Origin: Mesopusillimonas faecipullorum | Lineage (GTDB): Bacteria; Pseudomonadota; Gammaproteobacteria; Burkholderiales; Burkholderiaceae_B | Assembly: GCF_020539505.1 (NCBI RefSeq) | Contig: NZ_JACDXW010000001.1 | Span: forward strand, 1 to 64,000 | DNA: 64,000 nt | Direction: 5' to 3' | Shown here: piece by piece, positions 1-9,659 of the stretch | Layout of the letters: each line of letters begins with the position of its first letter | Numbering within the stretch: position 1 is the stretch's first letter | The notes under the pieces: generated by a model | The model's database searches: none | Told to the model about the DNA's origin: nothing | Seen by the model: the letters and a program-made list of their open reading frames with translations, nothing else | Position numbers and translations under genes: made by a program

Positions 1-79
1 AGGCAAAAAGGGGGCAACTCCGCCGAGAAATACGGTGGGTTGCCAGAGAAATTGGACCGAACGCGGTCGCCGTCATCAT
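1..79 (-). other. possible start of a potH-like permease gene (partial, weak)
   Basis: An ATG-ATG pair at 79-74 opens a reading frame that stays open to the left edge of the window. In pot-type operons the permease gene potH normally follows the ATPase gene, so this is where it would be expected. Only about 26 codons are visible, no membrane segment is reached, and no convincing Shine-Dalgarno sequence precedes the ATG. The frame is the same one as the ATPase gene, after its stop codon at 112-110, so it could also be read-through remnant sequence. The assignment rests on position alone. Confidence 0.2.
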
Positions 80-109
80 TGCGCGGTGGGATTCACTGAA
101 AACCTCGGG

Positions 110-832
110 TTATTCGAGGTGCCCTTCTTGGGGCGTGCCACTTTGTATGATTTGCCCTTCCGTCATGACAGCCAAACGATGAGCCATGGTCATGGCTTCA
201 TCTTGATCGTGGGTGACCATAATGCAGGTCACCCCGACTTGGTCCAGAATCCGCACCAACTCTATCTGGGTTTTCTGACGAATTTGTTTATCGAGTGCAG
301 ACATGGGCTCGTCTAGCAAGAGCAGCTTGGGCCGCTTGACCAGACTGCGCGCCAAAGCCACCCGCTGCTGCTGCCCACCCGACAACTGGTGGGGCTTGCG
401 CCGCGCATAGCCGGCCATCTGCACGAGATCCAGCGCTTCGAACACCCGCTCGTGAATTTCGTTACGCGCTACACCTTCCTGCTTGAGCCCGAAAGCCACA
501 TTGGCCTCGACCGTCATGTGAGGAAACAAGGCGTATGACTGGAACATCATATTGACTGGACGCCGATAAGGCGGCAGATCCGTGATGTCTTCGTCATCCA
601 GATAAATTCGACCCGAAGTGGGCGTTTCGAAGCCCGCCAGCATGCGCAACAAGGTAGATTTTCCGCAGCCTGAGCTTCCCAACAAGGCAAAAATCTCGCG
701 ACGACGAACGGCTAGCGACACACCTTGCACCGCGACTACGTCTCCGAATATCTTGACGACATCTTCTATGCGTACAAACGCGTCGCTATCCCCCGACCAT
801 CCCCCTTGCGTCGAGCTGCGGTACTCAGTCAT
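110..832 (-). CDS. potG: polyamine-type ABC transporter ATP-binding protein, lacking C-terminal TOBE domain
   Basis: ATPase subunit that would power inner-membrane uptake of putrescine/spermidine or a related cation. Counting from the GTG at 835, the nucleotide-binding domain is complete: Walker [10 protein letters not shown] (about 53-61), Q-loop FQS (98-100), signature LSGGQQQ (151-157), Walker B LLLLDEP (171-177) and the H-loop TH (208-209). The frame closes a few residues after the SGTPQE motif, at about 240 residues. PotA/PotG relatives usually reach 350-380 residues with a TOBE regulatory domain, which is absent here, and the other two frames do not continue it recognisably. The ATG at 832 is preferred to the GTG at 835. 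It lies three bases after the potF stop, so the two are probably co-transcribed. The cause may be natural truncation, a deletion or decay. Confidence 0.8.
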   Translation of the reverse strand: MTEYRSSTQGGWSGDSDAFVRIEDVVKIFGDVVAVQGVSLAVRRREIFALLGSSGCGKSTLLRMLAGFETPTSGRIYLDDEDITDLPPYRRPVNMMFQSYALFPHMTVEANVAFGLKQEGVARNEIHERVFEALDLVQMAGYARRKPHQLSGGQQQRVALARSLVKRPKLLLLDEPMSALDKQIRQKTQIELVRILDQVGVTCIMVTHDQDEAMTMAHRLAVMTEGQIIQSGTPQEGHLE

Positions 833-835
833 CAC

Positions 836-1954
836 CTAACGCCCCGTCTTGAGTTCGGACCACAGCCGCGTTTGCAAAGCCAGTAGTTTTTGCAGGTCGC
901 GTGCGGGTAAATCGGGCGTTTTAATGACGAATAACTGACGCGACACCTCGGACGGTGGATAAATCATGGGGTTATTGGCCACCTCGGGCTTGACGAACTC
1001 GCGTGCCGCCTTGTTGGCATTGGGATAAAACATGGTGTTGGTAATCGCTGCATGCACTTGAGGAGTTTCAATGTAATTGATGAAAGCATGTGCAGCATCA
1101 ACATTGGCGGCCCCCTTGGGAATCGCCATGGTGTCAAACCATGCGGGCGCCCCACCCTTGGGCAGGTAGTAATCGATCTCGAAACGCTTACCCGCCTGTT
1201 GCGCACGATCTCGCGCAATCATGACGTCGCCGGAGAACCCGTAAACCATGCACAGATCGCCCCCTGCCAGTTCATCGATATAGCCCGACGAGCTGAACTG
1301 ACGAATATAGGGCCGGATCTTTTTAAGCAACTCGGTCGCTTCCCGGTAGTCTTCGGGATCCGTGCTGTTGGGGTTTTTGCCCAGATAATGCAGCACGGCA
1401 GGAAAAACCTGAGCTGCTTCGTCGAGTATAGAAATGCCGCAAGACTTCAGTTTCTCGGCGTTCTCCGGCTTGAACAGCATGTCCCAGCTATCCAGTGGCG
1501 CATCGGCACCCAGCAACTCTTGCACTTTGGTCACGTTATAGCCTAAACCATTGGTACCGTAACCCCAAGGGACCAGGTAACGGTTGCCAGGGTCTACTTC
1601 AGCAACCAGTGCCATGATGTCTGGGTCTAGATGCTGCCAGTTGGGCAACTGGGTTTTATCCAGTTCCTGAAACAAGCCTGCCTTCAGCAAGCGGCCCGCA
1701 TAGTGGGTAGAGGGCACCACCACGTCGTAACCGGATTTTCCAGTCAGCAGCTTTGCTTGCAGCGTGTCGTTACTGTCATAGACGTCATAGCGAGGCTTGA
1801 TGCCGGTGGCAGCCTCAAAGCCAGACAGGGTATCTGGCGCGGTGTACTCGGCCCAGTTGTAGATGTTCACCACCTTACCCTGAGCCCAGGAAACCGGTAC
1901 CGTCAACGCCAGCGCGGCACCCGCCAGCCATCGTTTGGCCGCTATGAAATGCAT
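836..1954 (-). CDS. potF: periplasmic polyamine-binding protein (PotF/PotD-like)
   Basis: Extracellular solute-binding protein that captures putrescine or a related polyamine in the periplasm and delivers it to the membrane transporter. The open frame extends up to 2071, but the ATG at 1954 is preceded by a GGAGAG ribosome site and starts a clear Sec signal peptide: MHFIAAKRWL, a hydrophobic stretch, and probable cleavage near residue 24 (VSWA/Q). The mature protein begins with the family hallmark KVVNIYNWAEY, followed by a segment like YDVVVPSTHY, typical of PotF/PotD. Length of about 372 residues is normal for the family. It is followed directly by the ATPase gene. Family is secure; the substrate within the polyamine group is inferred. 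Confidence 0.9.
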   Translation of the reverse strand: MHFIAAKRWLAGAALALTVPVSWAQGKVVNIYNWAEYTAPDTLSGFEAATGIKPRYDVYDSNDTLQAKLLTGKSGYDVVVPSTHYAGRLLKAGLFQELDKTQLPNWQHLDPDIMALVAEVDPGNRYLVPWGYGTNGLGYNVTKVQELLGADAPLDSWDMLFKPENAEKLKSCGISILDEAAQVFPAVLHYLGKNPNSTDPEDYREATELLKKIRPYIRQFSSSGYIDELAGGDLCMVYGFSGDVMIARDRAQQAGKRFEIDYYLPKGGAPAWFDTMAIPKGAANVDAAHAFINYIETPQVHAAITNTMFYPNANKAAREFVKPEVANNPMIYPPSEVSRQLFVIKTPDLPARDLQKLLALQTRLWSELKTGR

Positions 1955-2136
1955 GGTCAGTCTCTCCAGAAAACCCGCCAAAAAATCTGTCGCTTTTCCT
2001 TGGCTGGCACGTTGCGCCAAGGGTGGAGCCCAAGAGGGCATTTTCTTTACCGTAAGGCGGCCCGACGGCAAAAAAGCCGAATCATAAAGCCAATTCGTTC
2101 AGGACGTTGTAATTTTCCGGGAGGGGCAAGGAAAAC

Positions 2137-2832
2137 TCAACAATTGTGGTAAATCTGATTCACCTGTTGCCAGTATTCGTGCCCGGCTTCACCCGCCACT
2201 TTGATTAACGAGCGTCGCAGTCGCAAGAGATTATTTTGCCGGAGCTCGCGCGTCATGAACTGATGCTTGGCTCGATCAAAATCTATCAACCAAGCCTTAC
2301 CCGACTTATCCAGCAAAATGTTAAAGGCATTCAAATCCGCATGCCAGACGCCTGCGTCGTGCATGGCTCGCACGGCTTGCGCCACGGCATCGGCGTGCGC
2401 TAGCTTTTTAGCTACCGGGGTGACATCAAGCAAACGCTGGACGATGATGGCGGCGCGATAAACCAGCCCTTGCCGCCAACAGGCCGCCGCAATCACTCCG
2501 GGCACGGGCAAGGCTCGGGCATGCATCCAATCCATGATGGCGAACTCTTGAAAAGAACGTGTGCGGCCCGCGCCCAGCCAAAAATAGTGTTCTTTTAGCA
2601 CCTTGGCGACCAATCCGCCGCGCCGGTAGTGGCGCAAGACCCCCTCCCCGAAGGGGCCGGCAACAAACCACGCCGCCTGCCGCCCCCCTACCCCCACGGC
2701 TTCAGCCTGCAAGGCCGGCGTGGCCGGGTCAAACCAGGCAGGCTGGGCCTGCTCAGCCCAGTCTTCTTGCACCCTTATTACCAAGTTGCCGGGCACGGCA
2801 ATGTCACGCCACGCAGCCGCATCTTTCGTCAT
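2137..2832 (-). CDS. kdkA: 3-deoxy-D-manno-octulosonic acid kinase (KdkA)
   Basis: Kdo kinase of the lipopolysaccharide-kinase family; it phosphorylates Kdo on the lipid A inner core at the cytoplasmic face of the inner membrane. The protein-kinase-like fold shows in the catalytic loop HADLNAFNIL (164-173) and the metal-binding DFD (184-186), with a GEGVLRHYRRGG glycine-rich segment near residue 62. Length of 231 residues fits KdkA. Its ATG overlaps the stop of the upstream permease gene by one base (TGATG), which suggests translational coupling. The stop lies about 180 bp before the potF start. Organisms with a single Kdo usually carry this kinase, which fits Bordetella-like LPS (family knowledge). 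Confidence 0.85.
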   Translation of the reverse strand: MTKDAAAWRDIAVPGNLVIRVQEDWAEQAQPAWFDPATPALQAEAVGVGGRQAAWFVAGPFGEGVLRHYRRGGLVAKVLKEHYFWLGAGRTRSFQEFAIMDWMHARALPVPGVIAAACWRQGLVYRAAIIVQRLLDVTPVAKKLAHADAVAQAVRAMHDAGVWHADLNAFNILLDKSGKAWLIDFDRAKHQFMTRELRQNNLLRLRRSLIKVAGEAGHEYWQQVNQIYHNC

Positions 2833-5378
2833 CAGGCAGCCTCCCTAAGCACTCGCATCGGCGAGGCCTTAAGCACGCCGTGCAAAGTCAAACCGCCGCT
2901 AAGAAAGGCTGCCACGATTCCGCCCAGGCAACCTACCGCCAAGGGCCATGCCGATAACACAGGAGGAAAGTCAAAAACCTGCCAAGCCAGCACCGCTGCC
3001 AGCGCCATGGCGCCCACGGCTGCCATCAAGCCGGACAAGACGCCCAGCGCCAACATTTCTATGTAGAGCATCTGACGTAGCTGCCTTCCCGGGGCCCCTA
3101 GGGCTCGCATCAGTCCAACCTCGTGCAGACGTTCTTCGCGCGTAGCCACAAACGTGACCCCTAGCACCAGCAAACCCGCCGCCACGGTGAATATGAACAA
3201 TATCTGAACGGCTTGAGTCCCTTGATAGACGATGCGTCTGACCTGGTCCAGCATGACGCCCACATCCACAATGGTGAGGTTGGGAAACTGCTCAAGCAGC
3301 TCTCGCCCTAAGTCGCCCGCTACGCTGTCCAGGTGAAAGGCCGTGATGTAGGTGGCCGGCGCCGACGCCAACACCAGCGGCGACATCAAAGCGAAGAAGT
3401 TGACATCGAAAGAATCCCATTTCACCTCTCGCAAACTGGTCACGCGCACGTCTACCGTCTCACCCGCAATATCAAAAGACAGAAGGTCGCCCAACGCTAT
3501 CCCTAAGGTATCGGCCAGTTCATTCTCAAGCGACACCTCGTGAGCCGAGGGGTCCAGCCATCTACCAGCCGTGAGTCGATTGCTTTCGGGCAAATTTGTC
3601 TGATGGGAAAGGTTGAATTCCCGTTCAACCATACGACGCGCCCTGGCGCCGGAATACTCCCTGGCCTCGGCGGCTTCGCCGTTGACCGCCACCAATCTGC
3701 CACGCACCATGGGCACCAAAGGCTGAGCAGGCACGGAATGACTTTCCAGCCAATTTTGAAGATGTTCTCTCTGGTCGTCTTGTACGTTCAAGAGGAAAGT
3801 ATTGGGAGCGTCGGCGGGCAAGGCGTTGCGCCAACCCGCCAGCAGATCAGTTCGTATCAGCATGAGCAGCAGCAGAATCATCAGCCCTATGGACAGCGCC
3901 CCCACTTGCACCGCCGCCAGCCCGCGACGACGCCCCAGGCTGATCAGCACCCACCTTAAAACCCCTTGGCCGGGTACGGCGGCGGCAATCAGCGGGCCCA
4001 ATCGCACCGCGCCATAAGCCACCGCCATGAATATCCCCAGCCAGGCGGCAAAAGCCAGGCAGATCAGCAGGCTCAATTTCCAGTTACCCGATACCCACCA
4101 GGACAAACTGGCAAAGGCCGCAAACCCCAACAGCACGGCGGGCCAACGTCGCCAGCCTTTTACTGTGCTGACCTGGCGCAATACCTGCATGGGGGCCGTA
4201 CCCAAGAGGCGTAGCAAAGACGGTAGCGCAAACCCCAGCAACAATAGCCAGCATGCTGCCAAACCTTGGACTGCAGGCGCCCAGGAGGCACCCGGCAAGC
4301 TCACATCAAACCATCGTGCGACGCCCAGCACCAAGAGCTCTTGAAAGACATAACCCGCCCCCACTCCGAGGACAGCGCACAACAGTCCGAAAAACAGAAA
4401 CTCGATCAATAACATGCCACCTAGCTGCCAACGCGACGCTCCCAGGCTACGCATGACGGCAAAACCGGCTTCGTGGCGATGATGGAACTGCCGTGCAGCC
4501 AAAGCCACCGCAACGGCGGCGAGGACAACCGCCAATAAGGCAACCAGCACCAGAAATTGCTGGGCACGCTGCAAAGAGCGTCTGATCTCGGGCCGGCTTT
4601 GTCCTGGCAAAGTAATGGACTGCCCGGTTTGCAGCTGCGCCGACAACCATTGGTGATAGCCGCGTACCGCAGCGGCATCACCCGCCACAGCCAAAGAGTG
4701 ACTCATGCGACTCAGCGGCCCGGCAAGACCGGTGGCCCGCAAATCGCTTTGGTTGAGGATGACGCGTGGTGCCATATTGATGAATTGCACACCGCGATCG
4801 GGCTCCTGCAAAATGACGCCGCCGACCCGAAGGTGGCTTTCGCCTAACTGCAAGGCATCGCCATCACTCAAACCCAAAAGGCTGGCTAGCTGCGCATCCA
4901 CCCAAACCACGCCGGGTGCGGGGGCACCGGTACTGCGGCCTTCGGGATGCTCATGATCGCGAATCAGCAAACTGCCGCGCAATGGGTAGGCATCGTCGAC
5001 GACCTTAAGAGAAACCAGACGCATCCCACGCTCGTTGCTGGCCATGGAAGACAGCTGAGCACCGTGCGTCACCGATAGCCCACGGGCGCTGGCTTCTTGA
5101 GCCATATTCGGCGCAAGGGCAGCACGTGCTTGCACGACCAGATCGCCCCCTATCATCTGCGCAGTTTGGCTGGTAAAAGCCTGCTGCACACGATCTGCCA
5201 GAAACCCTATGCTGGCCACCGCGGCTGCAGCCACGACCAAAGCCAGAAACAAGAAACGCAGCTCTCCGGCACGCCAGTCGCGGCTGAGTGCAAGCCATCC
5301 CGCCGACAAGGTGCGTATCCACGCCCCGGCCTGAGCCTGCCGCGGATTGCCAGGCGCCCGTGAAAAACCACCAACCAT
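2832..5378 (-). CDS. FtsX-like ABC transporter permease (YbbP type)
   Basis: Large integral-membrane permease of 848 residues with two FtsX-type modules. There is a membrane segment after the N-terminus (about 40-60), a long periplasmic domain, a first block of helices around 275-480 and a second around 710-840. The final helix block carries the family phrase VGLMRALGAPGRQLRQML. Such permeases work with a LolD/YbbA-type ATPase, but no partner ATPase lies beside it here. The start at 5378 is well supported by GAAGGAG six bases upstream. It follows radA by about 10 bp and overlaps kdkA by one base. The family is clear; substrate (envelope lipid or lipoprotein handling) is unknown. Confidence 0.8.
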   Translation of the reverse strand: MVGGFSRAPGNPRQAQAGAWIRTLSAGWLALSRDWRAGELRFLFLALVVAAAAVASIGFLADRVQQAFTSQTAQMIGGDLVVQARAALAPNMAQEASARGLSVTHGAQLSSMASNERGMRLVSLKVVDDAYPLRGSLLIRDHEHPEGRSTGAPAPGVVWVDAQLASLLGLSDGDALQLGESHLRVGGVILQEPDRGVQFINMAPRVILNQSDLRATGLAGPLSRMSHSLAVAGDAAAVRGYHQWLSAQLQTGQSITLPGQSRPEIRRSLQRAQQFLVLVALLAVVLAAVAVALAARQFHHRHEAGFAVMRSLGASRWQLGGMLLIEFLFFGLLCAVLGVGAGYVFQELLVLGVARWFDVSLPGASWAPAVQGLAACWLLLLGFALPSLLRLLGTAPMQVLRQVSTVKGWRRWPAVLLGFAAFASLSWWVSGNWKLSLLICLAFAAWLGIFMAVAYGAVRLGPLIAAAVPGQGVLRWVLISLGRRRGLAAVQVGALSIGLMILLLLMLIRTDLLAGWRNALPADAPNTFLLNVQDDQREHLQNWLESHSVPAQPLVPMVRGRLVAVNGEAAEAREYSGARARRMVEREFNLSHQTNLPESNRLTAGRWLDPSAHEVSLENELADTLGIALGDLLSFDIAGETVDVRVTSLREVKWDSFDVNFFALMSPLVLASAPATYITAFHLDSVAGDLGRELLEQFPNLTIVDVGVMLDQVRRIVYQGTQAVQILFIFTVAAGLLVLGVTFVATREERLHEVGLMRALGAPGRQLRQMLYIEMLALGVLSGLMAAVGAMALAAVLAWQVFDFPPVLSAWPLAVGCLGGIVAAFLSGGLTLHGVLKASPMRVLREAA

Positions 5379-5388
5379 GTGTACTCCT

Positions 5389-6738
5389 TCAGCGCAGACG
5401 CGCTATGGCAGCGTCAATGCGATCTACCGGCCAAACCTCCAGCCCCTCTATGGGCTGACGCGGGGCGTTGGCCTTGGGAATCAGCGCTATGCTAAAGCCC
5501 AGTTTGGCGGCCTCGCGCAAGCGTTCTTGGCCGCGAGGCGCTGGCCGGATCTCGCCGGCCAGACCCACTTCACCGAAAGCGATGAGGCCTTTAGGCAAAG
5601 GCTTGTTACGCAGCGAAGAAATAATCGCCAGCAAAACCGGCAGATCAGCTGCCGGCTCGGTAATTTTGACCCCACCTACCGCGTTGACGAAGACGTCCTG
5701 GTCGAAGGTGGCAACGCCGGCGTGTCTGTGCAACACAGCAAGCAGCATGGCCAGCCGCGTGCTTTCAAGGCCAACCGAGAGGCGCCGGGGATTAGGCACG
5801 TGCGCACCATCGGCCAAGGCCTGGATCTCAACCAACAAAGGCCGGGTGCCTTCTTGGGTCGCCATCACACATGAGCCGGCAACTTCTTGATCATGCTGAG
5901 ACAGGAACAGCGCTGAAGGATTGCTGACACCACGCAAGCCACGATCCGTCATGGCAAATACGCCCAATTCGTTGACTGCGCCAAATCGGTTCTTGAACGC
6001 ACGTATCAAACGAAACGAAGAATGCGCATCGCCCTCGAAATACAACACCGTATCAACGATGTGCTCAAGCACGCGCGGCCCCGCTAAAGCGCCGTCTTTG
6101 GTGACATGGCCGATCAACACAATGCTGATGCCTGTCTGTTTGGCCAAACGCGTCAATCTGGCAGAACATTCGCGCACTTGCGAAACCGAACCGGGTGCGG
6201 CGGTCAGTTCACTACTGTATAGAGTCTGTATGGAGTCGATGACGGCTACGCTGGGCCGTTGAGTCTCTAGGGCGGCAATGATGGCTTCCAGCCGGATTTC
6301 AGCCAGCAGCTTGACGTCGCCCGTGGCGAGTTCCAGCCTGCGGGCGCGCAACGCCACTTGTTCAGCCGACTCTTCGCCGGTCACATACAACACAGGCACA
6401 GCCGCCGATAACGACACCAATGCCTGCAACAACAAGGTAGATTTACCTATGCCGGGATCCCCGCCTATCAGGACAACCGCCCCTTGAACCAGTCCGCCAC
6501 CCAATACCCGATCAAACTCAGATAAGCCGGTGGGCTGGCGAGGCTGTTCCTTGGCCTCGATCTCGGCTAGCGTGCGTACCGGTGTGCTTTCCGCCAGTGG
6601 CGCATAGCGCGAACTGGCAGGGGCAACGACAACTTCCTGCAGGGTATTCCAAGCATGACAATGCGGGCAGCGGCCTTCCCATTTGGGACAGCTACCACCG
6701 CACTCATTGCATACATAAGAGACTTTTGCCTTGGCCAT
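5389..6738 (-). CDS. radA: DNA repair protein RadA
   Basis: RecA-like branch-migration ATPase of recombinational repair, cytoplasmic. The N-terminal C4 zinc finger uses Cys10, Cys13, Cys24 and Cys27 (an extra Cys17 sits between). Walker A is GGDPGIGKST (92-101), and the RadA-specific KNRFG motif is at 249-253. A Lon-protease-like C-terminal domain follows (GGVKITEPAADLPVL onward). Length of 449 residues is standard. The stop lies about 10 bp before the FtsX-type permease, whose ribosome site falls in that gap, so the two are probably one transcript. Confidence 0.97.
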   Translation of the reverse strand: MAKAKVSYVCNECGGSCPKWEGRCPHCHAWNTLQEVVVAPASSRYAPLAESTPVRTLAEIEAKEQPRQPTGLSEFDRVLGGGLVQGAVVLIGGDPGIGKSTLLLQALVSLSAAVPVLYVTGEESAEQVALRARRLELATGDVKLLAEIRLEAIIAALETQRPSVAVIDSIQTLYSSELTAAPGSVSQVRECSARLTRLAKQTGISIVLIGHVTKDGALAGPRVLEHIVDTVLYFEGDAHSSFRLIRAFKNRFGAVNELGVFAMTDRGLRGVSNPSALFLSQHDQEVAGSCVMATQEGTRPLLVEIQALADGAHVPNPRRLSVGLESTRLAMLLAVLHRHAGVATFDQDVFVNAVGGVKITEPAADLPVLLAIISSLRNKPLPKGLIAFGEVGLAGEIRPAPRGQERLREAAKLGFSIALIPKANAPRQPIEGLEVWPVDRIDAAIARLR

Positions 6739-6762
6739 GCTTCAAGTGTAACCCGCTGCAAA

Positions 6763-7479
6763 TCAAGCGTTAGCCAAGCTACCGCCGCCGTCCACACCCA
6801 GAATCTGCCCAGTAATGTAGGCAGCGGCGGGCGACAGCAAAAAGGCAACGGCAGCGGCAACCTCGGTAGGATGCCCAAAGCGTTTCATCGGTATGCTGGC
6901 CAGTGCACGTTGCTCGGCCTCGCTACCCTGGGGGTGGTTTTGCCGAAACAACTCAGTATCGACAGGGCCGGGCGCGACGGCATTCACGGTAACGCCGTAT
7001 TCGGCAAGTTCCAGCGCCCAGGTGCGCGTGCAGGCAATCAGGGCATTTTTGGCTGCCGCGTAGCTGGTTCTGCTGGGTGCACCCACCGCAGCACGACTAC
7101 AGATATTGACGATACGGCCCGCCTTACGCACTTTCATGGACTCGGCAAAGGTCTGCGCCACTTGTACCGCCACCCTGACATTCAAGTCATAGGCCTCGTA
7201 GAGATCTGCCAAGCTGACTTCACCCAGCGCTGCGGGCCTGACCGTGCCCACATTATTCACGACCGCATCAATGGGGTATTTTTCGCGTATTACCCTTAGC
7301 ACCTCGTCGGTTTCACCGGCCTGGGAAAGATCGCAAGCATGTAAATAGCCCGGGAAGGCAATGTTGTCGACGTGACGGGCGATACCCACGACATGGCAGC
7401 CTTGATCTGCCAGATGCTGACTGATGGCCCAGCCTATACCGCGTGTTGCTCCAGTAACCAGCACGCACAGGTCTTTCAT
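6763..7479 (-). CDS. SDR-family oxidoreductase (FabG-like)
   Basis: Classical short-chain dehydrogenase/reductase of 238 residues. The nucleotide-binding motif TGATRGIG is at 9-16, the structural NNVG at 75-78, and the catalytic Ser128, Tyr140 and Lys144 are all present. The C-terminus has the usual ITGQILGVDGG. It resembles 3-oxoacyl-ACP reductases and related SDRs, but the substrate cannot be read from sequence. The start overlaps the alr stop by 4 nt (ATGA), indicating co-translation. radA begins about 25 bp downstream on the same strand. Confidence 0.85.
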   Translation of the reverse strand: MKDLCVLVTGATRGIGWAISQHLADQGCHVVGIARHVDNIAFPGYLHACDLSQAGETDEVLRVIREKYPIDAVVNNVGTVRPAALGEVSLADLYEAYDLNVRVAVQVAQTFAESMKVRKAGRIVNICSRAAVGAPSRTSYAAAKNALIACTRTWALELAEYGVTVNAVAPGPVDTELFRQNHPQGSEAEQRALASIPMKRFGHPTEVAAAVAFLLSPAAAYITGQILGVDGGGSLANA

Positions 7480-8666
7480 GTAAGCTCTCCGAGGAAATTC
7501 TTGTCATGCCCTTCTTGCCTTGCCTGAGTGGCCGCAAGCGCTTGGATGCTTCGGGGCACGCGCGGCGCAAGCGCGCATAGCAATTCGTATCCTATGGTGC
7601 CGCAGGCTTGCGCCACTTCATCAACGCTGGGGCCAGAGCCGCCCCACAACACCACAGGCGAGCCCACCCCCGCACTTGGCACGGCACTGAGGTCGACAAT
7701 AAGCATGTCCATGGAAACCCGTCCCACTACCCGGGTGCGCACGCCCATCACTTGAATAGGCGTGCCGTTGGGAGCATGACGCGGATAGCCGTCGGCATAA
7801 CCGCAGGCCACCACGCCAACACGCATGTCTGTCTCGGCAATGAAGGTGTGCCCGTAACCCACGCCCTCCCCCTTGCGAACCTGCTGCACACCGATGATCT
7901 CGGATTGCAAAGACATCGCGGGCAAAAGGCCCAGACTGTGGGCTGAACGATGAGCGAAAGGCGAAGCGCCGTACAGGCATATGCCCACCCTGGCCCACTG
8001 CTCAGTAGACGGCTCGAAAGACGCCCAGCATTCGGGCATTAGAGAGGCTGCCGAGTTGCAAACACTGACCGCACCAGGCCGCCCTGCAGTGGCCTCGTGG
8101 AAACGCTCAAGCTGTATGCGCGTGAACGCTGCATCGTCGTCGGCGCGGGCAAAATGCATCATGCTGCCCACTTCATGCAAACGCCCCTGCTGCAAGAGTT
8201 GCCGGGCCCAATCGTGGGCGGCACCGAAAGCCTCGGGAGCAAAACCCAGTCGGTTCATACCGGTATTGAGCTTGACCCAGGCAGCCAAAGACTTGCCTGG
8301 CGGCGCGCTCTGCAACATCTCAAGCTGCTCTTGGCAATGCAGCACAGTCGATAAACTATAATCGCGCAGTACGGCGATATCGCGAGGCTGGAAGAAACCT
8401 TCGAGCATCAAAATGGGGCCTTGCCAGCCGGCTTCCCGACAGCGTACGGCCTCATCCAAGTCCAGCATGGCCAAGCCATCAGCGCTTGCGAAAGCCTGTT
8501 TAGCTTGCTCTATGCCGTGGCCATAGGCGTTGGCCTTGATAACCGCCCATATCCTGGGGGACTCTCGCCCACGCTCGCGCCCAGCCCGTGACATATGTCC
8601 GCGCATACACTCCAGGTTGTGTTTCAAGGCCGGTAAGGAAATCGTCGCTGAAATCGGACGTGGCAT
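7476..8666 (-). CDS. alr: alanine racemase
   Basis: PLP-dependent racemase making D-alanine for peptidoglycan. The cofactor lysine lies in AVIKANAYGHG (Lys44), and the C-terminal barrel contributes the catalytic-tyrosine segment GVGYGHTF. Length of 396 residues is slightly longer than the usual 360-370. The open frame reaches a TTG at 8678, but the ATG at 8666 has GGGAGAAG directly upstream and gives the standard MPRPISATIS start. It is divergent from hpnC across about 120 bp and overlaps the SDR gene by 4 nt. Confidence 0.95.
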   Translation of the reverse strand: MPRPISATISLPALKHNLECMRGHMSRAGRERGRESPRIWAVIKANAYGHGIEQAKQAFASADGLAMLDLDEAVRCREAGWQGPILMLEGFFQPRDIAVLRDYSLSTVLHCQEQLEMLQSAPPGKSLAAWVKLNTGMNRLGFAPEAFGAAHDWARQLLQQGRLHEVGSMMHFARADDDAAFTRIQLERFHEATAGRPGAVSVCNSAASLMPECWASFEPSTEQWARVGICLYGASPFAHRSAHSLGLLPAMSLQSEIIGVQQVRKGEGVGYGHTFIAETDMRVGVVACGYADGYPRHAPNGTPIQVMGVRTRVVGRVSMDMLIVDLSAVPSAGVGSPVVLWGGSGPSVDEVAQACGTIGYELLCALAPRVPRSIQALAATQARQEGHDKNFLGELT

Positions 8667-8788
8667 AACTTCTCCCAAGTACCGGAAGTCTAATCCATGT
8701 CACCGTTCACTGTGAATTGCCCAGCAAACACTGGGTACACTTTTGTCACCTCTGCACCGCTTGGCTCAGGCTCCCAGACGTTCTAAAC

Positions 8789-9631
8789 ATGGCCGTTGAT
8801 CACTACGAAAATTTTCCTGTTGCCTCGCTGCTTTTGCCCGCACACCTGCGTTCGGCGGTACGAGACATCTACCGTTTTGCACGTAGCGCCGACGATATCG
8901 CTGATGAAGGCGATGCCACCCCAGCGCAGCGCCTGAGCCAACTGGACTCGTACCGGCAGGCCTTGAAAGCGTTGGAGGCTGACGGCCATTTAAACCACAC
9001 AGACCCGCTGGCGCTCATCTTCAACCCACTAGGCGCTACCGTACTCAGGCATAAGCTGCCCTGGCAGGCTTTCCACGATCTTCTGAGCGCTTTTGAGCAA
9101 GACGTACGCGTCAAACGCTATGCTGACTTGTCCAGCTTGCTGGACTACTGTGCTCGTTCGGCGAATCCGGTGGGCCACCTGATGCTGCACTTGTATGAAG
9201 TGCGTAACGAACAGGCGTTTCAACAAAGCGACGCTATTTGCACAGGCTTGCAACTGACTAATTTTTGGCAGGACGTTGCCATAGACTGGCTTAAAGATCG
9301 CGTCTACCTTCCTCAAGACGCCATGGCGCGTCATGGCGTTACCGAAGCCCAAATTGCCACAAACCGCTGCGACCCGGCTTGGCAAGCCCTGATGGCCGAA
9401 CAGGTAACTCTGGCTCGCCAATGCCTTTTACAGGGTTGGCCTTTGCCCGCCAGCCTGCCCTGGAGAGCGGGACTTGAATTACGCCTGGTCATTCAAGGCG
9501 GTCTGCGCATACTCTCGCGTCTAGAACAATTACACTACGATGTGTTTGCGCACCGCCCCACGCTGCGCAAGCGCGACTGGCTGATTCTTGCATGGCGCGC
9601 CTTCGCGCACAGCAATCATCACACCCCTTGA
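8789..9631 (+). CDS. hpnC: hydroxysqualene synthase HpnC
   Basis: Second enzyme of the HpnCDE squalene route; it converts presqualene diphosphate to hydroxysqualene. It has the trans-isoprenyl diphosphate synthase head-to-head fold with two Asp-rich motifs, ADDIADE at 34-40 and QDVAIDW at 161-167. The tract after LTNFW and before DRVYLP is characteristic. Length of 280 residues is normal. The open frame begins upstream at 8717, but the MAVDHYENFPVAS start at 8789 matches HpnC N-termini. It leads a three-gene operon with hpnD 28 bp downstream. Confidence 0.9.
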   Translation: MAVDHYENFPVASLLLPAHLRSAVRDIYRFARSADDIADEGDATPAQRLSQLDSYRQALKALEADGHLNHTDPLALIFNPLGATVLRHKLPWQAFHDLLSAFEQDVRVKRYADLSSLLDYCARSANPVGHLMLHLYEVRNEQAFQQSDAICTGLQLTNFWQDVAIDWLKDRVYLPQDAMARHGVTEAQIATNRCDPAWQALMAEQVTLARQCLLQGWPLPASLPWRAGLELRLVIQGGLRILSRLEQLHYDVFAHRPTLRKRDWLILAWRAFAHSNHHTP

Positions 9632-9659
9632 ATCACTACCCTCTTAGTTCCACCTGCAC

